64,000 nucleotides of DNA, taken from contig NZ_LT840185.1 of the NCBI RefSeq assembly GCF_900177405.1, positions 859,501-923,500 of the forward strand, read 5' to 3'. Position 1 is the first letter of the stretch. Each line of letters begins with the position of its first letter. This stretch comes from Allosphingosinicella indica (GTDB lineage: Bacteria; Pseudomonadota; Alphaproteobacteria; Sphingomonadales; Sphingomonadaceae). Shown one piece after another: positions 53,056 to 61,407 of the stretch. The position numbers were made by a program, and so were the translations under genes. The notes under the pieces are model-generated. The model was given only the letters and a program-made list of their open reading frames with translations. It made no database searches and was not told the DNA's origin.

Positions 53056-54102
53056 ATGCGCGTCATGCTCAACAGACGCACTGCGCTTGCCGGCCTCGGC
53101 GCCACCGCCGCAGCCCTCGCGCTTCCGATTTCGGTCGCTGCCGCGCGACGCGGCACGGTGAAGCCGCCGCGTCTCCGGCCGGGCGACACCGTCGGGCTGG
53201 TCGAGCCTGCGGGCTTCACCGACGATGCCTTCGATCTTGCCACGGTGATGGAGACGGTGCGCGCGATGGGGCTGGTGCCCAAGCCCGCGCCGCATCTCGC
53301 GCAGCGCTACGGTTATCTCGCGGGGGAGGACAAGGCGCGCGCCGCCGATCTCAACGCCATGTATCGCGACAAAGACGTTCGCGCCGTCTTCGCGGTGCGC
53401 GGCGGTTGGGGCTGCGCGCGCATCCTGCCGCACCTCGATTTCGCCGCGATCCGTGCCAACCCGAAGCTGCTGATCGGGTTCAGCGATATCACCGCGCTGC
53501 ACCTGGCCTTTGCCGCACGCGCCGGCTTCACTACCATCCACGGGCCGAACGCGGCGAGTTCGTGGGGCAAGCTCTCGTGGGACAGCTTCCGCGCACTCAC
53601 CTTCGACGGCGCGACGCCGGTCTACGCAAACCCGGAGGCGAGCGAGGACCGGCTGGTGCAGCGCCAGTGGCGGACGCGCGCCATCCGGCCCGGCAAGGCG
53701 CGCGGGCGGCTGCTCGGCGGCAATCTCACCGTCCTCGCCGCGCTGGTCGGCACACCCTATCTGCCTGACTTTTCCGGCGCGATCCTGTTTCTGGAGGATG
53801 TCGACGAGGCGCCGTACCGGATCGACCGGATGCTGACCCAGCTTGCCCTCGCCGGCATCCTCGGGCGTGTTGCGGGCTTGGTTTTCGGCCAATGCACCGA
53901 TTGCCGCGCATCGGGCGCATCCTATGGGGGGTTCACCGTGAACGAAGTGCTGCAGCAGCATCTGGCGCCGCTCGGCGTGCCGGTGTTCCAAGGCGCGCTG
54001 TTCGGCCATGTCGCCAACCAGTTCAGCCTCCCCGTCGGCTGCGAGGCCGAGATCGACGCCGATGCCGGCACGATCCGCATCCTCGAGCCCGCTGTCGTAT
54101 AA
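53056..54102 (+). CDS. ldcA: S66-family LD-carboxypeptidase, exported
   Basis: A 348-residue serine peptidase with an export signal carrying twin Arg (LNRRTALAGLGATAAALALP). Nucleophile Ser in IGFSDITALHLA, Glu in AILFLEDVDEAPYRIDRML and His in ALFGHVANQFSLPVG make the S66 triad. It trims the terminal D-Ala from murein tetrapeptides in peptidoglycan recycling. The family is normally cytoplasmic; the signal suggests a periplasmic location here. ATG 53056 or 53065. Confidence 0.9.
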   Translation: MRVMLNRRTALAGLGATAAALALPISVAAARRGTVKPPRLRPGDTVGLVEPAGFTDDAFDLATVMETVRAMGLVPKPAPHLAQRYGYLAGEDKARAADLNAMYRDKDVRAVFAVRGGWGCARILPHLDFAAIRANPKLLIGFSDITALHLAFAARAGFTTIHGPNAASSWGKLSWDSFRALTFDGATPVYANPEASEDRLVQRQWRTRAIRPGKARGRLLGGNLTVLAALVGTPYLPDFSGAILFLEDVDEAPYRIDRMLTQLALAGILGRVAGLVFGQCTDCRASGASYGGFTVNEVLQQHLAPLGVPVFQGALFGHVANQFSLPVGCEAEIDADAGTIRILEPAVV

Positions 54103-54107
54103 TGGCC

Positions 54108-54175
54108 CGTCGTTGCGAGCCGCGCAGCGGCGCGGCAATCCAGAGCTGGATTGCTTCGCTGCGCTCGCAATGACG
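54108..54175. repeat. Intergenic inverted repeat (sphingomonad-type REP)
   Basis: CGTCGTTGCGAG at 54108 and CTCGCAATGACG ending at 54175 are near-complementary, with CGGCAATCCAG/CTGGATTG inside. It is the same class as 47879-47970, here as a compact hairpin directly after the LD-carboxypeptidase stop. It could act as a transcription terminator. Confidence 0.75.
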
Positions 54176-54239
54176 GATGATTTGCTTATGGTGCCGCCTG
54201 CCCTTCATCCTGAACGCATAATCTTCAGAAAGACCGTCC

Positions 54240-56033
54240 ATGTCCTCCCACGCCGACCGCCTCGCCGCTCTCCGCGCGCAACTTCAGTCCGACCGGCTCG
54301 ACGGCTTCGTCGTGCCGCTGACCGACGAGCATATGAGCGAATATGTCGGCAGCTACGCGCAGCGCCTCGCCTGGCTGACCGGGTTCGAAGGCTCGGCCGG
54401 GACCGCGGTGGTGCTTCCCGAGGAAGCCGCGATCTTCACCGACGGCCGCTACACCGTGCAGGTCCGCGCGCAAGTGGATGGCGATCACTGGTCCTATCAG
54501 TCGATCCCCGACACCAGCGTCGCCGAATGGCTCCAGGCCAATGCCGCGGACGGCGCGCGCATCGGTTATGACCCCTGGCTGCACACCGCCGATTGGGTGA
54601 AGCGCGCGAAGAAGGCGCTTGCCGAGAAAGGCGCCGAGCTGATCGCGGTGACGCGCAACCCGATCGATGCGGTCTGGGCGGACCGGCCGCAGCCTTCGAC
54701 GGCCCGGCTCTCGGTGCAAGGCGATGCGCATGCCGGCCGCTCGTCCGCCGCCAAGCGGCAGGAGATGGCGGACTGGCTCAAGGAAAAGAAAGCCGACGCC
54801 GCGGTGCTCTCCGCGCTGGAATCGATCGCCTGGACGTTCAACGTGCGCGGCACCGACGTCAGCCACACGCCGGTGGCACTCGCCTTCGCGCTGGTCAGCG
54901 ACGACGGTACGGCGGACCTCTTCGTCGCTTCGGAAAAGCTCGGCGACGATGTCCGTCAGCATCTCGGCAACGGCGTCCGCGTGCACGAACGCGCCGATTT
55001 CGAACCGTTCCTGAAAACGCTCAGGGGCAAGTCGGTCGTCGTCGATCCGCAGCTTGCCGTCGCGGCGATCTTCGAGACGCTGGAAGGCGCCGGCGCAAAG
55101 GTGATCGCGGCGCGCGACCCGTCCGTCCTCCCCCGTGCGATCAAGAACGAGACCGAGATCGCCGGCCACGTGGCGGCGCAGGTGCGCGACGGCGCGGCGA
55201 TCGTCCGCTTCCTGCGCTGGCTTTCGATCGAGGCGCCCAAGGGCGGGGTGACCGAGCTTTCGGCAGCAGCCAAGCTCCAGGACTTCCGCGCCGCGACCGG
55301 CCTGCTCGCCGATCTCTCGTTCGACACCATATCGGGCGCCGGGCCCAATGCCGCGCTGCCGCATTATCGCGTAAGCGAGGAGAGCAACCGTCCGCTCGAG
55401 ATGGATTCGATCTACCTCGTCGATTCGGGCGGCCAGTATCGCGACGGCACCACCGACATCACCCGCACGGTCATCGTAGGCACGCCGACCGCGGAGATGA
55501 AGGACCGCTTCACCCGCGTGCTCAAGGGCAATATCGCGATCGACACCGCGCTCTTCCCCGCCGGCACGCGCGGCGTGCAGCTCGATACGCTCGCCCGCCA
55601 GTTCCTGTGGGCCGCAGGGGTCGATTATGCGCATGGCACCGGCCATGGCGTCGGCGCCTATCTGTCGGTGCACGAGGGGCCGCAGCGCATCTCGCCCGCC
55701 GGATCGAGCCAGGCGGGCGGCGACGAGCCGTTGAAGCCCGGCATGATCCTTTCCAACGAGCCCGGCTATTACAAGACGGGTGACTACGGCATCCGGATCG
55801 AGAATCTGATCCTGGTCGTGCCGCGCGAGATCGCGGGGGCGGAGAAAGAGATGCTGGGCTTCGAGACGCTGACCTTCGCGCCGATCGACCGGCGGCTGAT
55901 CGATACGGATCTGCTCACCGGTGCCGAGCGACGCTGGCTTAACGACTATCACGCCAGGGTGGTCGCGGTGATCGGGCCGGAGCTGGAGGGGGAGGACCGC
56001 GCCTGGCTCGAGGCGGAGTGCGCGCCACTGTGA
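54240..56033 (+). CDS. pepP: M24-family aminopeptidase P (Xaa-Pro aminopeptidase)
   Basis: A 597-residue metallopeptidase with the three-domain layout of large aminopeptidases P: two N-terminal creatinase-type domains (IFTDGRYTVQVRAQVDGDHW) and the C-terminal pita-bread domain. Metal ligands: Asp in VDSGGQYRDGTTDITRT, His in GTGHGVGAYLSVHEGP, and Glu in LSNEPGYYKTGDYGIRIEN. It removes N-terminal residues before proline. It is cytoplasmic, translationally coupled to the following thioesterase gene. Confidence 0.93.
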   Translation: MSSHADRLAALRAQLQSDRLDGFVVPLTDEHMSEYVGSYAQRLAWLTGFEGSAGTAVVLPEEAAIFTDGRYTVQVRAQVDGDHWSYQSIPDTSVAEWLQANAADGARIGYDPWLHTADWVKRAKKALAEKGAELIAVTRNPIDAVWADRPQPSTARLSVQGDAHAGRSSAAKRQEMADWLKEKKADAAVLSALESIAWTFNVRGTDVSHTPVALAFALVSDDGTADLFVASEKLGDDVRQHLGNGVRVHERADFEPFLKTLRGKSVVVDPQLAVAAIFETLEGAGAKVIAARDPSVLPRAIKNETEIAGHVAAQVRDGAAIVRFLRWLSIEAPKGGVTELSAAAKLQDFRAATGLLADLSFDTISGAGPNAALPHYRVSEESNRPLEMDSIYLVDSGGQYRDGTTDITRTVIVGTPTAEMKDRFTRVLKGNIAIDTALFPAGTRGVQLDTLARQFLWAAGVDYAHGTGHGVGAYLSVHEGPQRISPAGSSQAGGDEPLKPGMILSNEPGYYKTGDYGIRIENLILVVPREIAGAEKEMLGFETLTFAPIDRRLIDTDLLTGAERRWLNDYHARVVAVIGPELEGEDRAWLEAECAPL

Positions 56034-56470
56034 CCTTGCCCGACGGTTTCCGCTTCGCCACCGAACTTCGCGTCCGCTTCTCCGAAGTCGATACGCAGCA
56101 GGTGGTCTTCAACCCCAATTATCTGATCTACGCCGATATCGCGCTGACCGAATATCTGCGCGCGATCGGCCAGCCGGTGACCGATCCGATGTCGGGCGAC
56201 ACCGCGAACATGTATGCGGTGCGATCGGAGGTCGATTTCCGCGCCTCCGCGCGGTTCGACGACGTATTGACCCTCGCGACGCGCACCGAGCGGATCGGCC
56301 GGTCGAGCTTCACCGTCCTGATCGCGATGCTGCGCGATGCGGAGCGGATCGCCGACGTCCGGATGGTCTACGTGAATGCCGATCCTGTGGCGCGCAAGGG
56401 CGTACCGCTGCCGCCGCGCTTCGTCGATCAGATCCTGGCGTACGAGACGACGCCGCCCGAGCGCGGCTGA
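56030..56470 (+). CDS. Acyl-CoA thioesterase (YbgC/FadM type)
   Basis: A 146-residue hot-dog-fold thioesterase. The signature RVRFSEVDTQQVVFNPNYLIY has the catalytic Asp replaced in the usual YbgC/FadM way, and a VDFRASARFDDVLTL strand follows. It hydrolyses acyl-CoA thioesters. I take GTG 56030, overlapping the pepP stop (GTGA); GTG 56018 would add four residues. It converges with a 41-residue gene 4 bp away. Confidence 0.86.
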   Translation: MTLPDGFRFATELRVRFSEVDTQQVVFNPNYLIYADIALTEYLRAIGQPVTDPMSGDTANMYAVRSEVDFRASARFDDVLTLATRTERIGRSSFTVLIAMLRDAERIADVRMVYVNADPVARKGVPLPPRFVDQILAYETTPPERG

Positions 56471-56474
56471 GCGA

Positions 56475-56600
56475 TCAGTCTTCGCGCGGGGGCGTGTTGC
56501 CACCGTCGGCCGCGTCGCGGGCCTGCGCCTTCCGGCGGCGCAGATTCTCGCGTAGCGCCTCGGCCAGCCGCTTTTCGCGCTCGGCATCCTGCTTGCTCAT
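56475..56600 (-). CDS. Small conserved charged protein (41 aa)
   Basis: A 41-residue basic, helix-forming protein (MSKQDAEREKRLAEALRENL, then RRRKAQARDAADGG). Short proteins with this Arg/Lys/Glu heptad-like pattern are widespread in alphaproteobacteria, without known function. It is below many gene-finder cut-offs. The open frame continues upstream through the antisense of tRNA-Thr, but that part is not coding. Confidence 0.65.
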   Translation of the reverse strand: MSKQDAEREKRLAEALRENLRRRKAQARDAADGGNTPPRED

Positions 56601-56643
56601 CGCTTGGATCGCTACCGGGCGCCGCACCAGGCCGCAAGCCGCC

Positions 56644-56672
56644 TTGACAGGGTGGCGGGCGAACGGCCATAG
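56644..56672 (+). promoter_or_regulatory. Promoter of tRNA-Thr
   Basis: TTGACA at 56644-56649, 17 bases, CCATAG at 56667-56672: a good sigma-70-type promoter about 44 bases before the mature tRNA 5' end. Confidence 0.7.
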
Positions 56673-56716
56673 CGCCGCGACTTCTCCCCGCGCGAGCCTT
56701 TGCGCGGTCGGGCGAT

Positions 56717-56791
<75 letters not shown>

Positions 56792-56860
56792 TTTTTCCCG
56801 CGCCACGGGCCGCGTTCGACGCCCGATAGCCCAGATGAAGCGCCTAGGGCGCTCGAGCGG

Positions 56861-57193
56861 CTATGTCCGCCGCAAGAGCGTGCTCAGCACGGCAGCGTGC
56901 AAAGGACGCTCGAATGCGCAACCGATGATGTACTCTTCCTGCCACGCCACGGTCGCGTGCCAGGCCTCGAGGCCCGGCAAGCGCAGCCAGATGTCGCTGC
57001 CGACCGTCAGGTCGAGATGGCATTCGGCTCGGAAGCCGTGGGTGGAGAGATCGATCACGCGGACGTCGACCGCGCCGGCGCCGCGCTGGCGGAGGCCTGC
57101 GTGCATCCGCACCCCCATCCGCTCCGCCTTGCGGCCGAGGAACGGGTTGGTGGCGAGCTTGCCGGGGATCGAAATCGGCGCATGGAAGCTCAT
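56861..57193 (-). CDS. PilZ-domain protein (short)
   Basis: A 110-residue protein that is essentially one PilZ-type beta-barrel: VRVIDLSTHGFRAECHLDL, GSDIWLRLPGLEAWHATVAW, IIGCAFERPL. PilZ domains bind cyclic di-GMP through an RxxxR...D/NxSxxG pattern; here DLSTHG is kept, while the N-terminal RxxxR is weak. It may thus be a non-binding or partner PilZ protein. The ATG overlaps the stop of the upstream PilZ gene (57190-57193). Confidence 0.8.
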   Translation of the reverse strand: MSFHAPISIPGKLATNPFLGRKAERMGVRMHAGLRQRGAGAVDVRVIDLSTHGFRAECHLDLTVGSDIWLRLPGLEAWHATVAWQEEYIIGCAFERPLHAAVLSTLLRRT

Positions 57194-57642
57194 CCCGCAT
57201 CTCCGCGATTGCGCCAGCTCGCCGTCTTGGCATCCCAGACGCGCACGGGCTTCCAGTCCTCGGCGCTGGGAGGCGGCGGCATGGGGCGTTGGGGCGGCAA
57301 TACCACCGGCTCGGGCGGCGGCGGTGGCGGGGGACGGCGGCCGATGTGGACGAGCAATTCCGCCTCGTCGATCGGTTCTGCGAATTCGATGCCGAGCTTG
57401 CCATGGCCGGCCCAGGCGACGCGGGCGGGAACGGCGGTCGCACCGCGGATGAAGATCACTTCGCTTCCCACCGGCATGGGCTTGCCGCTCTCGATGAGCG
57501 CGCCGGTGCTCGACATGTCGCGGAGGCGGACCTGGGTGTCGCCGAGGCCCGTACGCAGGACGGCGGACAGCAGCACGCGCGCGCGCTTGGCGCGGCGTTG
57601 CCCTGTCTCGGCGTCATGCGGGGGAATCTGTTCGGCGCCCAT
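57190..57642 (-). CDS. PilZ-domain protein with proline-rich tail
   Basis: A 150-residue protein: an N-terminal PilZ barrel with QRRAKRARVLLSAVLR and DMSSTGALIES, i.e. both parts of the cyclic di-GMP pattern, then GKLGIEFAEPIDEAELLVHI. Residues about 105-135 are a poly-Pro segment (RRPPPPPPPEP). I take ATG 57642, behind AGGGA; an ATG at 57675 would add 11 residues. It is first gene of a two-gene PilZ operon. The signalling target is unknown. Confidence 0.8.
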   Translation of the reverse strand: MGAEQIPPHDAETGQRRAKRARVLLSAVLRTGLGDTQVRLRDMSSTGALIESGKPMPVGSEVIFIRGATAVPARVAWAGHGKLGIEFAEPIDEAELLVHIGRRPPPPPPPEPVVLPPQRPMPPPPSAEDWKPVRVWDAKTASWRNRGDAG

Positions 57643-57734
57643 CGTCCCTGTGATCTTCGGCAGTCTGCGCCGCATAGGGTAATCAGAGATGGCTAAGGCC
57701 GCGTAAAGATTGCTCCGGGGCTTTCCCGCGCCCC

Positions 57735-57766
57735 AAAAGAAAACGGCGGGCACCGGGCCCGCCGTT
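57735..57766 (-). terminator. Rho-independent terminator of the large TBDR gene
   Basis: On the minus strand a perfect 10-bp stem (AACGGCGGGC/GCCCGCCGTT, 57742-57766) with a 5-base loop is followed by TTTTCTTTTGGGG. It begins 24 bp after the TBDR stop codon. Stem and T tract match an intrinsic terminator. Confidence 0.85.
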
Positions 57767-57789
57767 CGAGTTTGCCTTTGGCCTTCGAC

Positions 57790-60700
57790 TTAGAAGTCGA
57801 GGGTGACGCCGGCGAAGATGTACCGGCCCATCGCGTCATAGACCTGCGGGAAGGTATTGCCCGAGCAGAACACGCCCGGGCAGGCGTTGATCACGCCCGA
57901 GGTGCCGTTCGAGCCGATGATCGGCGGCGCCCTGTCGAGGATGTTGTTCACGCCAAGCCGGAAGCTGTAATTCTCGCCGATGCGGAAGGTCGAGGTCAGA
58001 TCGAAGTAGCTCTGCGCCTTGATCTTCTCGTTGAACGGCGCCGTCGGCGTGGCGTTCAGCGTCGGGTTCGGGCTCAGGCGATCGACCGTCACGCTGTCGA
58101 AATAGCGCCACTGGAGCGACAGACCGATACCTTCGGGCGAGGTATAGGTCAGGCGCGCCTTGTGCCGCCACTCGGGGCTCGGCGTGCCGCACTGGATGCC
58201 GTAATATCCGGTGCAGTCATACGGCGTCGACACGCCGTTGTCGGTGACGAGCTTGTCCAGCCAGGTGCCCTGGAAGTTGAGGCCGATGTTGCCCCAATCG
58301 CCGATGTCCGTCGTGTAGGACACGCCGACGTCGATGCCCGAAGTCTTGAGGCTGCCGATGTTGGTGTTGAGATCCTGCACGAAGCCCGCCGGCGTCAGCC
58401 ACAGCGATCCACGCGGATCGCGGTTGATGAGATCGCAGAACTCCGGATTGGCGGTGTCGATGCAGGTCTGGATGATGGTATCCTGACCGATCGTCGAGAT
58501 CGTGTTCTTCACCTTGATGTTGAAGTAGTCGACCGTCGCCGCGAAGCCCGGAAGGAAGCGCGGCTGGAGGACGACACCGACCGAGTAGGTGTCCGACTTC
58601 TCCGGCGTCAGGTTGGGATTGCCGCCGATCAGGCCGCTATACTGGCCCGCCGGGTTGCCTACGATGTTGCCGTACTGGGCAGCCGTGACGCCGGTGAGGG
58701 CGCACTGCGCGGCCGTTGCGGTGGGCGCTTCCTGCGGCGTGTCGGGGTTGAAGTCACCCGCGCACGGATCGGAATTGCCGTTATTGGCTACGCGCTGCGG
58801 GGCGAAGAGCTCCTGGATGTTCGGCGCACGGACCGCGCGGTTGTACGAAGCGCGCAGGCGGATATCGCGGATCGGCGAGAAGTCCAGACCGAGCTTGAAC
58901 GAGTCGGTCGAGAAGCTGCCGCCGCCACCAATCTCATACTTCGAGTAGCGATAGCCACCCTCGACTGCGAGGTAGTGGAAGAAGCCGTCGGTCACGATCG
59001 GGAGACGCGCTTCGGCATAAAGCTCGCGAACGTCGAACGATCCCTGCACGTCGAGCTGCGGCGCGCCTTGCCCGGTCAGATCGCCGGTTTGGAACGCGGC
59101 GTCATTGCGATAATCGACCGAGTCCTTACGATATTCGAGGCCGACGTTGATGCCCAGACCCTCGTTCGCCCACGGGAACTGCAGGCCATATTCGCCGAGA
59201 AGACCGGTGATCGAGGCAGACGCAACCGACTGATCGACAACCGCACGGGCGAAACCTGGGATCGACAGATAGTTGAGCGCCGCGTCGGAAACCGAATTAC
59301 GGGCGAACACGTCGTAGGGGATGCAATTGGGATCGGTGCCGTCGAGCACCGAGCGGCAGACGGGAGCGCCGGTCGCCGGGTTGGTAACGACATCAACGGC
59401 GCGGGTCAGGCGGGTTGCGGAGAACTCGTTCAGATAAGTCTGAGCGAAATTCACGCGGCCGTAGAGATAGTAAGCGTCGTATGACCACGCCGGGCTGATG
59501 TCGCCCTTCACGCCGATCAGCGTGCGGAAGTTGGTGTGCTGCAGATCGTCCTGACGCGGACCGCCTTCGACGTTGCGCCGCAGAATCTGGAAGACACCGC
59601 GGTTGTACGTATTGCCGGTGACCGGATCGACAAAGTCGATGGGCGGCGCGTCGGATTCATCCTCCGGCGTCGCAGGATCGTCGAACGGACGAACCAAGTT
59701 GGCATCCTGACAGACCAGCGCGAGTTGCGCCGGCGACAGCAGGGGGTTGTCGCAGTTGATGTTCGTGGTCTGGCCGAACGCGCCCGATTCCGCGATCTGG
59801 GCGATCGTGCGATCGTCCATGAACATGACTTCGAGATACGGCTTTACAGCCGGGCTGATCTCATACTCCGCGAAGGCGCCGAACGTGTAACGCTCGTCGG
59901 CGCGCTGGTAGAAGTTGGTCGGTGCGAAGTTGTACGGCGTCGAGCCGGGTATGAAGCCACGACCGGTCGGGGAGGTCTGGAACGTGCCGACGTTGGTGAA
60001 GAAGGTGCCTTCCGGCGACGTCGCCGAACCGCCGCAGAAGATCAGCGGCGAACCGGGAATGCCCGAACCCGCGCCTGGATAGGCGGCAACCTGCGCAGGC
60101 GTGCGCGCCTGGCTGGCGCAGGCCGAATAGTCGCGGCGGTTCTGGGTGACCGGGTCGAGCTTGCGATAGCCGGCATAAGCGGTGATGTGACCGCGGCCGT
60201 CATCGAAACCGGCACCGAAGACGGCGTTAATGTCGATCGCGCCACCGTCGGTCACGCTGCCCTTCGGATAGGCAAAACCGCGGCCCTGCAGCGCTTCGAC
60301 GATGCCCGTCTTGCTGCGATTGTCGTGCTGATAGAAGCTGTACTGGCCGTCGAGGCGCAGACCTTCGAAATTCGTGTTCATCACGAAGTTCACGACGCCG
60401 GCGACGGCGTCCGAACCGTAGACCGACGAGGCGCCGCCGGTGAGCACGTCGACGCGCTCGACGATCGCGGTCGGGATCGTGTTGATATCCGGCGCCGGGA
60501 AGGTTGGATCGCCCGGGAGCAGGCGGCGGCCGTTGACGAGAACCAGCGTCCGGGCCGAACCGAGGCCGCGCAGGTTGACGGTGGCGGTGCCAGTCGCGCC
60601 GTTGGCGAGGTTGCCGCCGACCGAAGCGAAGGCCTGCGGCAGCGAATTGACGAGATCCTCGGTGCGGGTCGTGCCCTGAAGCTTCACTTCCTGGCTGTTG

Positions 60701-60924
60701 AGCACCGTGACTGGCGAAACCGCGGTCAGGTTCGGCTGCGGAATGCGCGAACCGGTGACGACGATCGGGCTCCCCGTATCGCCGGCGGCGTCGGGCGCGT
60801 TGGCGGGAAGGGCTTCGACCGGACCGGCGGCGGGCTCGGTCGTGTCGGCCCGCTGCGCAAGCGCCGGAGCGGCCATCCCCCCGATGATCGTCGTCGCCAG
60901 CAGATAGTTGAGATAGGGCTTCAT
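57790..60924 (-). CDS. Large TonB-dependent receptor
   Basis: A 1044-residue outer-membrane receptor: signal peptide to APALAQ near residue 24, plug start SPIVVTGSRIPQPNLTAVSP, LVLVNGRRLLPGDP and GGASSVYGSDAVAGVVNFV, then a long beta-barrel ending in GRYIFAGVTLDF. The length and plug style are those of the sphingomonad/Caulobacter group that often imports peptides or oligosaccharides. Cysteine pairs in barrel loops suggest disulfides. It is monocistronic, with its own terminator. Ligand unknown. Confidence 0.95.
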   Translation of the reverse strand: MKPYLNYLLATTIIGGMAAPALAQRADTTEPAAGPVEALPANAPDAAGDTGSPIVVTGSRIPQPNLTAVSPVTVLNSQEVKLQGTTRTEDLVNSLPQAFASVGGNLANGATGTATVNLRGLGSARTLVLVNGRRLLPGDPTFPAPDINTIPTAIVERVDVLTGGASSVYGSDAVAGVVNFVMNTNFEGLRLDGQYSFYQHDNRSKTGIVEALQGRGFAYPKGSVTDGGAIDINAVFGAGFDDGRGHITAYAGYRKLDPVTQNRRDYSACASQARTPAQVAAYPGAGSGIPGSPLIFCGGSATSPEGTFFTNVGTFQTSPTGRGFIPGSTPYNFAPTNFYQRADERYTFGAFAEYEISPAVKPYLEVMFMDDRTIAQIAESGAFGQTTNINCDNPLLSPAQLALVCQDANLVRPFDDPATPEDESDAPPIDFVDPVTGNTYNRGVFQILRRNVEGGPRQDDLQHTNFRTLIGVKGDISPAWSYDAYYLYGRVNFAQTYLNEFSATRLTRAVDVVTNPATGAPVCRSVLDGTDPNCIPYDVFARNSVSDAALNYLSIPGFARAVVDQSVASASITGLLGEYGLQFPWANEGLGINVGLEYRKDSVDYRNDAAFQTGDLTGQGAPQLDVQGSFDVRELYAEARLPIVTDGFFHYLAVEGGYRYSKYEIGGGGSFSTDSFKLGLDFSPIRDIRLRASYNRAVRAPNIQELFAPQRVANNGNSDPCAGDFNPDTPQEAPTATAAQCALTGVTAAQYGNIVGNPAGQYSGLIGGNPNLTPEKSDTYSVGVVLQPRFLPGFAATVDYFNIKVKNTISTIGQDTIIQTCIDTANPEFCDLINRDPRGSLWLTPAGFVQDLNTNIGSLKTSGIDVGVSYTTDIGDWGNIGLNFQGTWLDKLVTDNGVSTPYDCTGYYGIQCGTPSPEWRHKARLTYTSPEGIGLSLQWRYFDSVTVDRLSPNPTLNATPTAPFNEKIKAQSYFDLTSTFRIGENYSFRLGVNNILDRAPPIIGSNGTSGVINACPGVFCSGNTFPQVYDAMGRYIFAGVTLDF

Positions 60925-60977
60925 AATTCCTCCTGGCCCTGCACGCGGCGCGCGCAGGCTGTTTTTGGTGCTTGACG

Positions 60978-60989
60978 GACTAAATAGTC
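60978..60989. promoter_or_regulatory. Palindrome in the TBDR leader
   Basis: GACTA-aa-TAGTC, 54 bp upstream of the TBDR start, overlaps a weak possible promoter on the minus strand (TTGACC at 61000-61005). It could be an operator. Confidence 0.3.
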
Positions 60990-61042
60990 GCGCAGAGCTG
61001 GTCAACGCGGGGCGACCCGGAGGCCGCACTTCCGACAGACAG

Positions 61043-61060
61043 TGTGACAAAGTGGTCACA
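61043..61060. promoter_or_regulatory. 18-bp palindrome, possible operator
   Basis: TGTGAC-N6-GTCACA, perfect arms, about 120 bp upstream of the large TBDR gene and 157 bp upstream of the small basic protein gene. It looks like a dimeric-regulator site. The spacing does not fit a standard Crp site. Confidence 0.4.
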
Positions 61061-61182
61061 TTCGTACGTCTTGCTTGGTTCGGCATGTCATCCGTCGAAG
61101 CAGACCTGCCGCTTGTCGAAACGCGCGCGCCAATCGGCATTGCGGATCGCCAAGGTGTATTGCTCGGATGGGACAGTGGTCC

Positions 61183-61200
61183 TAAGCGAACGAACGCTTA
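61183..61200. promoter_or_regulatory. Inverted repeat just before a small gene
   Basis: TAAGCG-aacgaa-CGCTTA ends a few bases before the GGAGGAGG ribosome site at 61205. It may be an operator or an mRNA hairpin near the translation start. Confidence 0.35.
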
Positions 61201-61216
61201 CCCCGGAGGAGGAACG

Positions 61217-61393
61217 ATGCCGGGATCGCGCGTAAAGAGAGAGGAAAGAAGGCCGGAGGATGCGATGGAACAGTCTTTCGTCCACACCGAATCGCACGAC
61301 GACGCGCCCGTGCTGAGAAAGCCCTCGAAGCGCGGCCGTCCAGCGCCTAAAGCCGCGACGGTGAATCGTAAGTTGAAGCCGGGCCTCTACTGA
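61217..61393 (+). CDS. Small basic protein of unknown function (58 aa)
   Basis: A 58-residue polar protein with a very good ribosome site (GGAGGAGG, 5 bases). An in-frame second ATG at 61265 also has one (GGAGGA, 5 bases), giving a 42-residue form. The C-terminal half is Lys/Arg/Pro-rich (KPSKRGRPAPKAATVNRKLK), like an AT-hook-style or RNA-binding tail. I do not recognise a family. It converges with the TetR gene 14 bp away. Confidence 0.5.
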   Translation: MPGSRVKREERRPEDAMEQSFVHTESHDDAPVLRKPSKRGRPAPKAATVNRKLKPGLY

Positions 61394-61407
61394 AGCCTCG
61401 CGCAGCG

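Noticed and set aside
61043-61060. Crp/Fnr binding site
   Set aside because: TGTGA and TCACA are separated by 8 bases instead of the usual 6, so I list it only as a generic palindrome.
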